A stretch of DNA of 64,000 nt, from contig CM043967.1 in the NCBI GenBank assembly GCA_014529385.2, positions 13,638,001 through 13,702,000 on the forward strand, given 5' to 3'. The stretch comes from Adiantum capillus-veneris (Eukaryota > Streptophyta > Polypodiopsida > Polypodiales > Pteridaceae). Both the position numbers and the translations under genes were made by a program. How positions within the stretch are numbered: the stretch's first letter is position 1; every line of letters begins with the position of its first letter. Below the pieces are notes generated by a model, which saw only the letters and a program-made list of their open reading frames with translations, had not been told where the DNA came from and did not search any database. This document shows, piece after piece, positions 34,866 through 50,480 of the stretch.

Positions 34866-36432
34866 AATCCTTCAAGATTAATGAAATTCAACCGAAGCTA
34901 AAAAAAATAACCTCTATTATAGTTCAGAAAAGTAATAAGCTAGTTTATGTTTGTTTAGGTCAAATAGAGTTAAATGTTCATCATGGTATATGAAATTCAA
35001 AACATCTTATAGTGTGTATAAGTATTACCAGATAAATCTCTCAGCACACCATAGATCTAGTATCCACTATTACACAAGATGATACCCCGTATCATATCAT
35101 CCCATGCCAATCCAAGGGGTACATATGATGCAGTCAAATGTAGTCGAAAAAACAGTCCCATAGTGTATACGTACCTTAAATAGGTAAAGGTTCTTTAGTA
35201 AGAAAATGGGTTATGTTACAAAGCATCAGGTGCAACAGGCCTTGGAATAGTATAACTGCCCAGCGAATGCGATAGAGGTAATAGACAACCTAGTTAAAGA
35301 TTTTGGTACAGCAATCGTTTGCAACCGGGCCAACCAACCCCACACACAGTGTGCATGAAGTCAAATCAGTACTCCATATATAAAAAACCCAAACGATGAG
35401 TTATACCACGTTGTATTATCACCAAATTACTAGTGAACCATTACACCATGCTTATCAATCCAATCCCAAACCATATCTGCTTTATGCAATTTCCCCATTA
35501 AAGCAAGAGAACTAATACAGTACTGGTTAGCCCCCAGGGAAATAACCCTGTTACAGTAAGTGAATTCCAGTTTTAAGCTAGCCAAGCACAACCCAATTTC
35601 TCATATTCCAATGAAATGACAAATTATTCCGACCAACCATAACCACAATTTCCATGCTGAGTAAAATGATAAACCTATCATCCATGAGCAATAAAAACAA
35701 CAGCTGCACCACACAGTGTGGAAAAAACCGACATTTATCGACAGCTGTAACACCCATCATGAGCGTAAGCAGAATACACCTAAGGTAAAACAACTGCCAC
35801 CATGCTATTGACAAACATATAATCTTTACCTTAGTGTGTCAACAAATAGTAGAAGAAAGCTTACTGTACAAAATTCCACTATAACCAGTAACGAGGCAAG
35901 CTAGGTTAGAAAAAAGCCTGAGACACCTGAGTGGTGAGCTCCATGGCTCCTTTTGTGCAGTAGACAGTAAGACTTCTCAGAAAAACACAACAGAACAACA
36001 CTGGCTAAGTGAGGGGCAGAGATGCGCCCTCACCTATTTAAATAGTGGAAGGAGGAAGTATTGCCAGTCCTCTGAGCGGGAGTAATGAGTGAGTCGGGCC
36101 ACCTTCCCTTGTGAGTGTGTGGTAGCACAAAACTGCACGTAGATACCCATAAATGGGGAGATCCATAGCCAGGGAGGAGAGGCCCCCTTCATGGTGTAAT
36201 GAGGAAAGAAACCTTAATCACGCTCGGCTTTCCAGGGGGAAACTTATTTTTATATCTTAGTTTTATTACTCAAAGGCTAGGCCCCATGGTCTTAACAAGA
36301 TAATGGCATATTTTGAGTAGTATCACTAAAGTGACCCCGCATAATCCGGGCTAGATCCAAGTGGGGGGGGGGTTAGGGGGTTTGTGGGGGTGGTTTGTTT
36401 CAGATAACCACAAGAATATCAATAGTAGAATA
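34866..36432 (-). repeat. Pseudo-LTR (upstream copy) of the Penelope-like element
   Basis: Direct repeat of 28982-30650. On the element strand it starts at the (GT)n/(CA)n tract and leads into the leader and ORF1. Confidence 0.85.
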
Positions 36433-36662
<230 letters not shown>

Positions 36663-36927
36663 ATAAGACAAGGAAAAGGGGCGCTAGCACATGAAAGTCA
36701 GGGAGAGGTGAGACAGAGAAAGAGCGGGTGAGTGGGGAGAGAGAGTGAGAGGGGGATGTGAGAGAGAATAATTGCAATTTTAGAGTGAGGGGGAAGAGAG
36801 AGAGTGAGTGGGAGTTAGAGAGAGAGTGAAGATAATCGCGATTGCAGTGGGGAAAGAGAGAGAAGGTTGATAATCGCTTGGGAGAGGGTGGGGGGGAGAG
36901 AGAAAGTTGATCATCATTAGGAGGGTA

Positions 36928-37578
36928 CACCACACTCCAATCAAACCTACATGCACACACAAGCAAGAGAGGGAAATCACACAAGATTAGAGAGGGATTA
37001 ACCACTAATTAGTTACGATCTAGCTAATCTAAGCATCGTTAGCAATCACGAGAAGCATGAGAGAGGCATAGTGAAAGAGAATTGAGCATTGATTAGTGTT
37101 AACCAAGTCACATGAGCAAGGAGAAGCTCAAGGACTCCATAGCCACACACCTCAAGAGCTCTCACCAAAGAGTGCTCTCAACAAATGCGCTTGAGAACCC
37201 TAATTTCTTTTACACACCGTCTTATATACCTAGGGTAAAAATATGCAATGTTCGGGTGCCCAAGGCCTTTAGGGCTCCACCACTTACTAAATCTGCAGCC
37301 TAGGCACACTACTGACTTGTTCTTTGCAGCTTGGAACTACCATTGAGCCCGTAACACATTAAAATATTACAATGGCTAAAATAAATCGAGAATTTACAAT
37401 ATGTGACCATTTTGGAAAAATGTGCAACTCCAATTTTCACTCCTTCTTTCTGTTGATCTTCGATGTGCATCTGTACGTCTTTGGTCTTTGGTCTTTTGCA
37501 GCTCCTATTAACTGAAGTTGACTCAATTAACATAAGCCATTGGTGATTAGGTAACATGCTTTCTCTTACAACCCAGCA
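36928..37578 (+). repeat. Copia-type LTR 3' part, with PBS after it
   Basis: It matches 15378-15980, then continues GCCATTGGTGATTAGGTAACATGCTTT, shared with 44325-44350, and ends AACCCAGCA two bases before a perfect tRNA-Met primer site. Its 5' part is missing; the Penelope-like element and its GA tract abut instead. A CTTATATACC core lies at about 37221. Confidence 0.7.
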
Positions 37579-37580
37579 AG

Positions 37581-37592
37581 TGGTATCAGAGC
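37581..37592 (+). promoter_or_regulatory. Primer binding site, initiator tRNA-Met
   Basis: Perfect TGGTATCAGAGC two bases after the LTR end CAGCA. Confidence 0.85.
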
Positions 37593-38400
37593 TATCTATA
37601 CATGATTGCCACTTCCTAATTGCAATCAAGATCCACATTTTGTCTTGCCTTAATCACTATAGTTACCAATTAAGTTTGGATATGCTGTTGGCAATACCAA
37701 TTAGCCACTACCCTACATAATTTGTGGCATTTTGATTGGTGGCATTGAATAATTGTGTTGTGTGTGCAATTTTTCATTTTTATTGTGCTCACTTCAACGA
37801 CTTTGTTGCATCATAGCTGTCATTCAAGCCATGACCGCCCTATGCAACTTATGTGTGTGTCTAGTGCTTCTTGAAAACCTTCCATAGAGCTATTTAATGT
37901 CGAGATTGCTCTTGATTTGATGTTCCAATTGTGTGCCTTAAATCTACTTTTTTTAGCTTTCTTTCAACTGCTTAATCATTGATTTTGATTATCATTAAAG
38001 TCTTATTTGTTCTTCTCTAGACTTAGCGGTGTGTATGTGTGTGTGTGTGGAATGGAACCACTTGAAGAAGGAAAAAGGTCATTTGTATTTTAGTGGATCT
38101 CATTGGGATTCAGTTGTTGAAGTCAAGGGGGAAGGTAAGGACCACAAGCTGTACCATCAACACTATGTCATCTCACCCGGAGACCTTGATACCCACAAGC
38201 GCTATCATGAAATTTGTACACGTGACCTAAGGATTATCCACCATCTACTCGTTATTGGCCTGGCTACTACATGCACTTACCCACAATTATTTCTAGTCTC
38301 CATATCTATAGCCGATAAAGCAATTCTCACAAGACTCCGCAGTCCTGCGGTGTCACGCCATCATAAGCTTTTGCATACTTGTTGCCCACTTGGTTGGGTA
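37593..38400 (+). other. Interior after the PBS, no recognisable gag
   Basis: An open stretch 38029-38403 (124 codons) exists but begins in a GT run and shows no gag, zinc knuckle or other motif. The expected copia gag is not seen, so the interior was replaced or is non-autonomous. Confidence 0.4.
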
Positions 38401-38579
38401 TGATGGGGGTGAGAGAACTCATGGGGGTTTGAAGGTGAAGACTTCCATTGGTACACAGTGATCTTTCTAAAGTGAAAGTGCACGTCCAATACTTCAAAAT
38501 AATAGCATTATGTTACACAGCATAAGGTTACATTGCATTGCATTCTCTCTAGTGGCATATATATAGATAAAGCTTGGCA

Positions 38580-38701
38580 CTAGGTGCACAGCTAGTTTTC
38601 TTCTCCAGGTGTCTTCTAAAGTATTTACACACATACATACACTAGGTGTCACATCAAATTAGGACTTAGGTGTAGGATAGTTTCCCATGCCTATCTCAAC
38701 A
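38580..38701 (-). repeat. Copia D LTR end (minus-strand element)
   Basis: Plus strand AGGTGCACAGCTAG ... ATGCCTATCTCAACA matches 42855-42975. On the minus strand it begins TGTTGAGATAGGCATGG directly after the polypurine run AAGGGGAGGAT (38702-38712), as expected for a 3' LTR. The far (lower) end of the LTR was not fixed. Confidence 0.7.
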
Positions 38702-38712
38702 ATCCTCCCCTT
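38702..38712 (-). promoter_or_regulatory. Polypurine tract of copia D
   Basis: Minus-strand AAGGGGAGGAT abuts the LTR start TGTTGAG. Confidence 0.65.
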
Positions 38713-38857
38713 AGGCCTAGACCACTGAGATCTTGTTAGAGACTCACTGTCACATAGACATTGTCACCTCACAAACATTACCACACAGGATAATATAGGT
38801 CACACAAACTCATACTCACACAGACTTTACAATTTGGTGGTCTCTACATGTATGGTG

Positions 38858-39795
38858 TCACATTGACTGACTCATGATTAGGCTAAGGATCTCGCCCATA
38901 TCTCTACAAAACATCAATGTATTCAAAATAAGGATTGGATGAGGAACAGACATGGAGACAACTCTCCTCTTTTTCTTCCTCTTCATCCGCATCCTTTGCA
39001 ACGTTGATTTTGCCTTTATCTTTGTTGTTACTGTTGCTACTGCCGTTGGCGTGACACTTTGATGATGGATGCCCTTTGACATCGTAGTTGCTACAATAAT
39101 TTTTTTTCTAGCAGTCCTTGGATAAGTGTCCAAGCTTGCCAGAGTCATAGCACTTTTTATTTTTCATTCTAGATGATGACACTTTGGATGATGACAATGC
39201 CAGATAAGCTCCTTCCACTGATTCAGATTTATCAGATTTCTTCTTTAAATTCTTTTCTTCTTAACTGATTGCCCCTGTGACATATTGTAGGGGAGTTATG
39301 GGTTCCTTTTTCTCTAAGACTTGTGATTATGTTGTCAAAAATTTCAGGCAAAGCACTCAGGAGCACGACTTGATCTTCTTCCGGGACTTGGCATTAAATG
39401 TAAGTGAGCTATGTGATTATGCTCATTAGTCTGTTAACAAGGCTGGAAACATTCGCCCCTTAAAGCATAGTAAGCTACGTGATTATGCTCATTAGTCTGT
39501 TAACAAGGCTGGAAACATTCGCCCCTTGAAGCATAATAAGTTTGTAAATTTTTTTCTTTAAGCTAATCTTAGTTTTATTTTGTTTAGCACCAAAATTATG
39601 TTCCAAAATATCCCATGCGTGAATTGCAGTGGTGCAGTTATCTGTGAAGTGCACAAAATTATCGCGGAGTGACGTGATAATTATGCCTAGAGCTTGTTCA
39701 TCTTTAGCTTGTGCTTGTGCAATTTGGGCCCTAGTGAGAGTTCCTTCAATAGAAGTGGATGTTGCTGGGGTGGTAAAGCCCAATGTGCCGCGCCT
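38858..39795 (-). pseudogene. Copia D gag remnant
   Basis: The minus-strand frame 39783-39475 reads TRAQIAQAQAKDEQALGIIITSLRDNF, then AWDILEHNFGAKQNKTKISLKKKIYKL, the helical gag core of Ty1/copia elements (UBN2-type). A 66 bp duplication follows. Further down (about 39165-39060) a CCHC-like knuckle (CYDSGKLGHLSKDC) and Lys-rich text occur. The pol genes are absent: the gag remnant reaches the polypurine tract within about 150 bp, so the element is heavily deleted. Confidence 0.7.
39413..39544 (-). repeat. 66 bp tandem duplication in copia D gag
   Basis: Copies at 39413 and 39479 begin GTGATTATGCTCATTAGTCT. Sixty-six bases equal 22 codons. They differ at about two positions. Confidence 0.9.
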
Positions 39796-39985
39796 GACTG
39801 TTGGGCGGTCGGAGACTCTAACCGGGAACTATCACTGACCATTCATTCTACATAAAAGAATAAGGACTCATAACCCTAACACCATTGTGTTTGGAGTCCA
39901 CCCAAACATGTGTCTCATCTCTTCTCCTCTGTTCTCCATTGTTGCACACACACACACACACATGCTCTCGCACGCGCACTTCAAC

Positions 39986-39997
39986 TAGTATCAGAGC
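39986..39997 (+). promoter_or_regulatory. Degenerate primer binding site of copia E
   Basis: TAGTATCAGAGC has one mismatch to the tRNA-Met site. It is preceded by CGCACTTCAAC, which may end an LTR whose start was not found. Confidence 0.5.
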
Positions 39998-41038
39998 TCA
40001 GGGATTGGGAGCACCATTGGATCTCAGCGGGGAGGCAGGCAGAGAAGCAGCAAAAATTGCAACACATTTTTGCAAATCTATTTTTGGCCTATCAAAATGT
40101 TTTCATCAAGATGATTCCCACATTACCTGGCCGGTGTTTTGTCCTCTTCAACTTTGCAGAAGAAAGTTTTCTCAAAATCTTCACCATTTTTGAGATATGT
40201 CACTCAGACTGCCTGTAGGTCATGAAGTACAAGCTGCAAATTTTTATAGATTTGGTTTGACTTGTATTAAAACTTATTTCATCTCCATTACCGCACTGCC
40301 CAACTGTTTTCGCGTGCTCTACAACTTCGCAGAAGGAAGTTTCTGCAAATTTTGCACGGTTTGAGAGATATTCACTTCAGACAACAGGGTGGTCTACCTT
40401 CGTCGGTTCTTCTACGTACAGGTTTTTTATTGTAGACTCTTTCTGCAATCTCTGTCACATGCATATTTGATGTAAGATCTTGAGGGTCTCTTAAATCAAA
40501 CAAACCGCCACGGCGGTTACAGAAAAGGGTTTTTGTGGTTGATGTAAGATCTTGTGCGGTTTATGTATTGTGATGGAAATATGCAAAGCCTATTGTTGAG
40601 AGTCGTAATGGTAAGGTTTTATTGAGTTGGGGGATTCTCAAATGTGGAGATCCTTTTGGTGATACAGGTTTTGGAGCAAGCCCCCGACATCCCCATAGTT
40701 TTGGCATCGACATAGGATGTATGTTTATGCAGTTAGTGCAGTATTGGTGTGCATCTGCTGACCCGCCATTGTTGGCATTGCTGTCATCTTTATATGTATG
40801 CGTTTGACAGTGTTCAGTTGGTCAAAGACACTCTTCTAGAGTTGGAGACACTAACAGTGACAGTTCTTTGAGATTCTATCTTGCCATTTTAACCTCTTTG
40901 ATCAGCGTTTCAGTCATTGTGCACATTTGTTTTGGATTCAGAAGTTAGTTTTGCAAGGGAGACTCTGCCGAAATTTTGCAGGTTTTCTATCACCTTCTTT
41001 AGTGCAGCGGATCTATCACTTTTGTTCCTTGTCAAGTG

Positions 41039-41990
41039 ATGGCTTCATCATTGGAGAAGTCTTTGTTCAACATTGAGAAGTTAGATGGCACTAACTTCCC
41101 ATTTTGAAAGGAACAAATTTACAATGTCTTAGTACAGAAGAAGCAGATCCGACCGATAAAGATGAAGGGGATAAAGCCTGAGGATATGGATAAGTATGAT
41201 TGGCAGGAGTTGGATGAGCTTGCCAGGTCCACCATCATGCTAACTTTGTCAAAGAATGTGTACTTCAATGTGAACATGGAAAAGACTAGTTATGAGCTAT
41301 GGAAGAAGTTATGTGACGTGTATGAGAAGCAAAGTGCAGCATCACAGGTTTATTGGCTGAAATAGTTAGTTGATTTGAAGATGGATGAGGGCAGACCCAT
41401 GTGCAACCATCTCAATGAGTTCTGCACAATTTTCACTCATCTTTCTGCGCATGGAGTCAATTTCGACAATTCGGTCAAAGCAATGTTCTTGCTAGTTACG
41501 TTGCCAGAAAGTTGGGATACTTTTTCCACAGCCATAAGTAACTCAGCACCTCTTGATGGTTTAACATGTGCTGATGTTGAGGGCAATTTGCTTACTGAAG
41601 AGGTTAGCACGAAGAATCTTGATACTCCTCTTGGTACTAGCAATGCTCTCGTTGTTTGTGGTCGATCACAAGAAAAGGGCAAGCAAACAGAGAGGAAAAT
41701 CTCGTTGCAAATCACGTGACCAAAAAGACATTGAGAACCATCATTGTCACAAAAAGGGTCATATGAAGAAAGACTGTCAAAAGTGGAAACAAGAGAAAGT
41801 TAAAGACAAGAAGTTAAAAGAAGGCAAGAATAAGGAAAGCAGTATAAAGTTTGAAGAGATCAAAAATGTTTTTGTTGAAGATTCTGATGGAGACATTTAT
41901 CTCACATCTGCCATGGATTCAACATTTTTGGTTTCCACTGTGACTATGCTTTACAGGATTGGTTTATTGACTCAGGTGCATCGTTTCATG
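41039..41990 (+). pseudogene. Copia E gag with zinc knuckle
   Basis: It starts MASSLEKSLFNIEKLDGTNFPF, the usual opening of plant Ty1/copia gag. A TGA stands where Trp is expected before KEQIYNVL. YELWKKLCDVYEKQSAASQ and the FTHLSAHGVNFDNSVKAMFLLVTLPESWDTF segment follow in the same frame, with a TAG at 41363. After 41719 the frame changes. The knuckle CHKKGHMKKDC (about 41740-41775) lacks a clean first Cys pair. Two stops and a frameshift make it a pseudogene. Confidence 0.85.
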
Positions 41991-42855
41991 TGACTCCTCA
42001 TAGAGAGTGGTTCAGTACATATGATGCAACCAATAAAGGTCGTGTTCGTCTTGGCAATGATTTTGCTTGCGACATAGTTGGTGTTGGTGATGATGGACAA
42101 TTGGATGATGCAAGATATTACTACACATTTGGTGATAGTTTGTGGAAGATCACCAAAGGTTCTTTAGTGGTAGCACATGGTTCAAAGTCTGGGACTTTAT
42201 ACATGCTACATGTATCCAATGTTTAAAGCCATGTAATTTGTGTAACCAAGAAGCCAAGTGTTTCGTGGCATTGCCGGTAGGACATATGTCTCAAAAGGGA
42301 ATCAAAATCTTGTCTCATTTTGGTTATGTGCCTGCCTTTAGTTTTGTGGACTTTTCAGTTTTTGAGCATTCTCTTTATGGTAAACAAACACAGTCACCAC
42401 ACAAAAGGGGAAGCACTCAAAAAAGTGAGCCATTAGAGTTAGTGCATAGTGATGTGTGTGGACCTATGCCTAACGTATCCATGGGAGGTTCATTGTACTT
42501 TGTTACATTCATTGATGACTTCTCAAGGAAAGTGTGGGTATATCCTCTCAGAAAGAAGAATGAAGTTCTTTCAAAATTTCAAAATTTTGTGGCATTAGTG
42601 GAGAATCAGTCTGGTAAGAAAGTAAGTGCTTAAGGTCAGACAATGGTGGTGAGTATGGCACTAAAGCCTTTCTGAATTTTTGTGATTCCAAAGGCATCAA
42701 AAGAGAGTTGATTGCTCCATATCACCCTCCACAAAATGGTGTTGTTGATAGGATGAACCATACCATACAAGAGAAGTTACATAGCATGTTGTCTAATGCA
42801 AAGTTGCCTAATGGATTTTGGGTGGAAGCGTTAGCAACTGCTATCCATTGGCAAT
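41955..42855 (+). pseudogene. Copia E protease and truncated integrase
   Basis: The protease reads DWFIDSGASFHVTPHREWFSTY (intact D-S-G, about 41957-42025). Pre-integrase and integrase text follows: KSEPLELVHSDVCGPM, GGSLYFVTFIDDFSRKVWVYPL (catalytic Asp) and a shifted frame with PYHPPQNGV..R-like text near 42715-42755. It ends at ANGFWVEALATAIH, about 42850, where LTR sequence of copia D type takes over. RT and RNase H are therefore missing. Confidence 0.8.
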
Positions 42856-42975
42856 AGGTGCACAACCAACTTTCTTCTCCAGGTGTCTTCTAGAGTATTT
42901 ACACACATACATACACTAGGAGTCACATCAAATTAGGACTTAGGTGTAGGATAGTTTCCCATGCCTATCTCAACA
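42855..42975. repeat. Copia D LTR fragment, second copy
   Basis: About 120 bp match to 38580-38701, stopping exactly at the LTR terminus CTCAACA. It is joined at its left to copia E integrase at a short shared word (TTGGCA). Confidence 0.8.
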
Positions 42976-43620
42976 CACTTCCCCATGTTGCCTTTCTCTG
43001 GTATCCCAACCCGTACATCCATGCCCACCTAGCACTACCTACTCGTCACCCTTGCTCCTTCTATCACCATCACTAGCACTCTAGAGTCCAACTCTTTCGC
43101 CTACAACTTTTGCCTTGTAAGGATCATTCAATTTTTTGTTGTGTGGCTGCCTCAAACCCACCTACCAACATCAATGCTTTCCATTGCTTGGGTCTCGTTT
43201 TCAAGATCGTGTACACGTGGAGATCGATGCCAGACACTGAGCTAAAGAGTTACGCTCTACTATAGGGACTTCGCCTCATAGCTCTAGGAACGGCATGCAC
43301 AAGGGCCTCCTCGTAGGTACCAATTGTGTCTGCTCTGCTACACCATATACTTGTGCACAAAATCACAGTACGCACAAGTTCTAGACACTACATATACATC
43401 ATGTATATGGTAAAACCATCCATCATCATGAGCACCACACACATAATAAGTGAAATGTATGCATGCTTTGTACCATTAGCCGGGAAGGCTGTACCCTCGA
43501 CAAAATGGACAAATGAAGATTGACATCAAAATGAAAATTACAATATGAAGATGACAACAACAAAACACAATGACAAAAAAATGAAAATGAAGATTACAAA
43601 CAAACACCCTGTTGCAGATT
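42976..43620. other. Non-coding interval
   Basis: No gene or repeat was identified. A short open stretch at 43326-43523 has no motif. Confidence 0.4.
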
Positions 43621-43659
43621 TGTATAGAAGAGAAATTCCTCCAAGCTATAAACAAGAAT

Positions 43660-43950
43660 AACCATGTGAATTTGTGTGCACTCAGTTGTGTGTCAAACCC
43701 TCATTTGTGACAGGGAAGCCTTGTGTGTGAGCTTACCCTTGTGTGTATAGGGGAGAATTGTGTGTGCTAAACCTATTTGTGTTAGGAGAAGTTTGTGTGC
43801 CTAAACCCATTGTGATAGGGAAGGCAAATGTGTGTAACTTCATCTTCGATTGTGTTTGAGGGGAGACAATTTGTGTGTAACTTCATCTTCGATTGTGTTT
43901 GAGGGGAGACAATTTGTGTGAGTGCTATATCTCTTTGTTATGTGCAACAA
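43660..43950 (+). repeat. Degenerate TGTGTG-containing tandem repeat
   Basis: About seven loose units of 40-50 bases built around TTGTGTGTG ... GGGGAGA. The last two are near-identical 43 bp copies starting at 43831 and 43874 (TGTGTAACTTCATCTTCGAT). Confidence 0.7.
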
Positions 43951-44020
43951 TACCCTTATCTGTGTGAAACCCATGATCAACCTTGTGAACTAAAGTCTTT
44001 GTAAAAACCCCAAGTTTGGC

Positions 44021-44033
44021 TTAAGGGGGTGAT
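44021..44033 (+). promoter_or_regulatory. Polypurine tract
   Basis: TTAAGGGGGTGAT lies directly before LTR start TGTAAGG, so the LTR at 44034 is a 3' LTR. Confidence 0.65.
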
Positions 44034-44367
44034 TGTAAGGGTAATCATGTGGGAAATATCTCTAGCCACCTAAGCAGAGATAAATGTGACATGGTCCAAT
44101 AGCAAGAGGGTGCAACCTCTCTATCCAATGATTGTAAAGCACAAATCCTATATTAGAGGCTACTTTCAATTAATCAAATGCACTTTGAGCATTATCATTG
44201 TGTTTATACTCTCTCTTTTTAGGCTCTTGCACCTGGCATAACCAAGCCCTAATCTCCATCTCTCTAACCCTAACCCTAACACCATGGCCAAGCTAAGGCT
44301 TCATCCACCAGAGCCTAATGCTAATCCATTGGTGATTAGGTAACACGCTTCCACTTCCAACCCAACA
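44034..44367 (+). repeat. Copia-type LTR, copy 2 (short form)
   Basis: It matches 14755-15057, then continues CCATTGGTGATTAGGTAACACGCTT (shared with 37536-37560) to CCCAACA. It is followed by TTGGGGGAGC, a poor PBS-like word. It lacks the roughly 0.9 kb present at the same point in the 15 kb copy. Confidence 0.7.
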
Positions 44368-45225
44368 TTGGGGGAGCATCATGATAGCAGTAGAGAGAAG
44401 TAGTGATGGGGCAAACACTCCAAGAACCAACTTGATCGAGACTAAGCATGGGAATTGGCTTGAAGGTGAGGGATTCAAAAAAAAATCTCATCGTATAATG
44501 CAAGACATGGAAATTCTTATACTACAAAGCACAAAGGTAGTTTCTTACTCTCAAGGTACACATATTGGAAAGGGTCCTTCATTAGAGAGACTCAAGGAGA
44601 GAGTTTCCTCTAGTCCAACATAAGTGATAAGTGTAGTAAATGAAGCTACATCTAGAACACCCATGTATAAGGCTCGCACACCTCTTGAGAGACAAAGAAT
44701 CCATTTGGCAAAAGTGAGGGCCATCAATTGTGATTGATGTTAAGGATGAATCCACACATAGATCAGGTACAATGCAAAAACATGTGACCGCACATCATGT
44801 GGAAGGCCTAGAAAGATTATTTTTAGAGAGGATTCAGGGACAGTAGATGGGAGTGAGAATTCTAAAGAGAAAGCAAAGGTTTGCATTTTCAAAAAAAAAG
44901 GTCAATGAAGCTATGTGGGCAGTTAGAATAACTCCTCTCGGTAGCCATATAACATGTAGTGGCACCACTAGTGGTGAAAAAAGATGTTGACAAAATATAG
45001 TGGCATGTAGTAAAGAGACTCCTGCACCATTTTTTGAGGGGTTAGAAAACATCCAAATGGGCTTCTCAGGCAATGGTTTTCGTTATGTACCAACCATGTT
45101 ATTCATTGTTATGTGGTGGATCATAAGATCCAAGGATAGCTCCTCCACCAACAATTTAATCAGTTGATCTAGGAACAAATCTTATAGATGAAGAAGTTGA
45201 GATATTTTTTGAAGGAGGATTTCAA
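44368..45225 (+). other. Interval with weak coding traces
   Basis: An open stretch 44381-44623 (MIAVERSSDGANTP..., ending SLERLKERVSSSPT) lies upstream of the SWIM-like fragment, in the same orientation. They could be one broken gene, but nothing is conserved enough to name. Confidence 0.3.
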
Positions 45226-45618
45226 GTGGAGACAGTTGGAAAAGAAAAAATGGGTGCAACTACAATGCAGACTCCTCCTAGGGGTGGAGTTGATTCCTCT
45301 TCTGCTACAACAAAAGCAAGTAGTAGTGGTTCAATACTAAGAAATGGCATAAGAGTTAAATTTCGTACTTATATTGTAGAGGAGGTAGCAAAGAAAATTG
45401 GTTTGGATCTTTGTTTAAAGACTAAGGTAATTGAAGAGAAATTCATCGTAAACAATGTGCATAAAGTCTTCAGGATGGAGTCTCACGCAGCAAACAAGCA
45501 TGCAAGGGTGGATGAGGTGCACATCAAGGATGAGCCCTACTACACATGCCCCGGTTTTACCAATAGGAAGGCCGATAAAAAATCTTATTTGGCTTGCAAG
45601 CACTTGTACTTCATTTAA
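45226..45618 (+). pseudogene. SWIM-like zinc finger fragment
   Basis: 130 codons. The C-terminus reads YYTCPGFTNRKADKKSYLACKHLYFI, close to the SWIM pattern C-x-C-x(n)-C-x-H with the first Cys replaced by Tyr. Upstream text (FRTYIVEEVAKKIGLDLCLKTKVIEEKFIVNN) fits the strand-rich lead of such domains. SWIM fingers occur in Mutator-like transposases and in host proteins derived from them. There is no transposase core, so the origin is open. Confidence 0.5.
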
Positions 45619-45901
45619 TTGAGAGTGCTTAGATTGAGCCAAAATGAAAACATTTTAATATATCAGCATATGCGAGGCAAAGTAGATGTCTATAATGATC
45701 TTAACCGTGAATGCACATATCCAAACTTAGAGTAAAGCGCCATGATTGGATAATTTTGTGATGTATTGAATCTGGATTGTTTTGGTGTTGGACCGCTAGC
45801 AAAGATGTTTTGGATTATCTTGGTTTGAAAATCATTATGTCTCTCCATTTGTTAGCATGAATCATGGCATAAAATGATTTAGGTGTATTTTTTTAATTTT
45901 A

Positions 45902-45910
<9 letters not shown>

Positions 45911-45958
<48 letters not shown>
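45911..45958. repeat. (GT)n microsatellite
   Basis: About 24 GT units. A Penelope-related segment starts directly after it. Confidence 0.97.
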
Positions 45959-48417
<2,459 letters not shown>

Positions 48418-48468
48418 CAAAGAGAGAGAAGGAAAAATAAATGATGAATGTTTGATCTCGCCAAGGGA

Positions 48469-48474
<6 letters not shown>

Positions 48475-48541
<67 letters not shown>
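48475..48541. repeat. (GA)n microsatellite
   Basis: About 33 GA units, 58 bases after the previous tract. Confidence 0.97.
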
Positions 48542-48543
<2 letters not shown>

Positions 48544-48794
48544 TACATGTCTATGAGTGTACATGAGTGAGGAGAAAAGATTTGGATGTAACATTGTCCG
48601 ATTGGTGGTTAAACTTGTTTCTCAACAAAGATTATGATGTTTAAAAATGTGTGTGTGCACGCGCATGCATGCGCACTAGCACTGAGTCTATTTATGTGCT
48701 TGTATAAGTGTACATGAGAGGGAACAAAAAAAAGAGAGATTTGCAAATGATGGATGTTTGATCGAGGTCTGTTTGCCAAGGAAAAAAAAATTAT

Positions 48795-50480
<1,686 letters not shown>

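Noticed and set aside
38029-38403. 124-codon open frame after a copia PBS as gag
   Set aside because: It begins inside a GT run and has no gag core or zinc knuckle.
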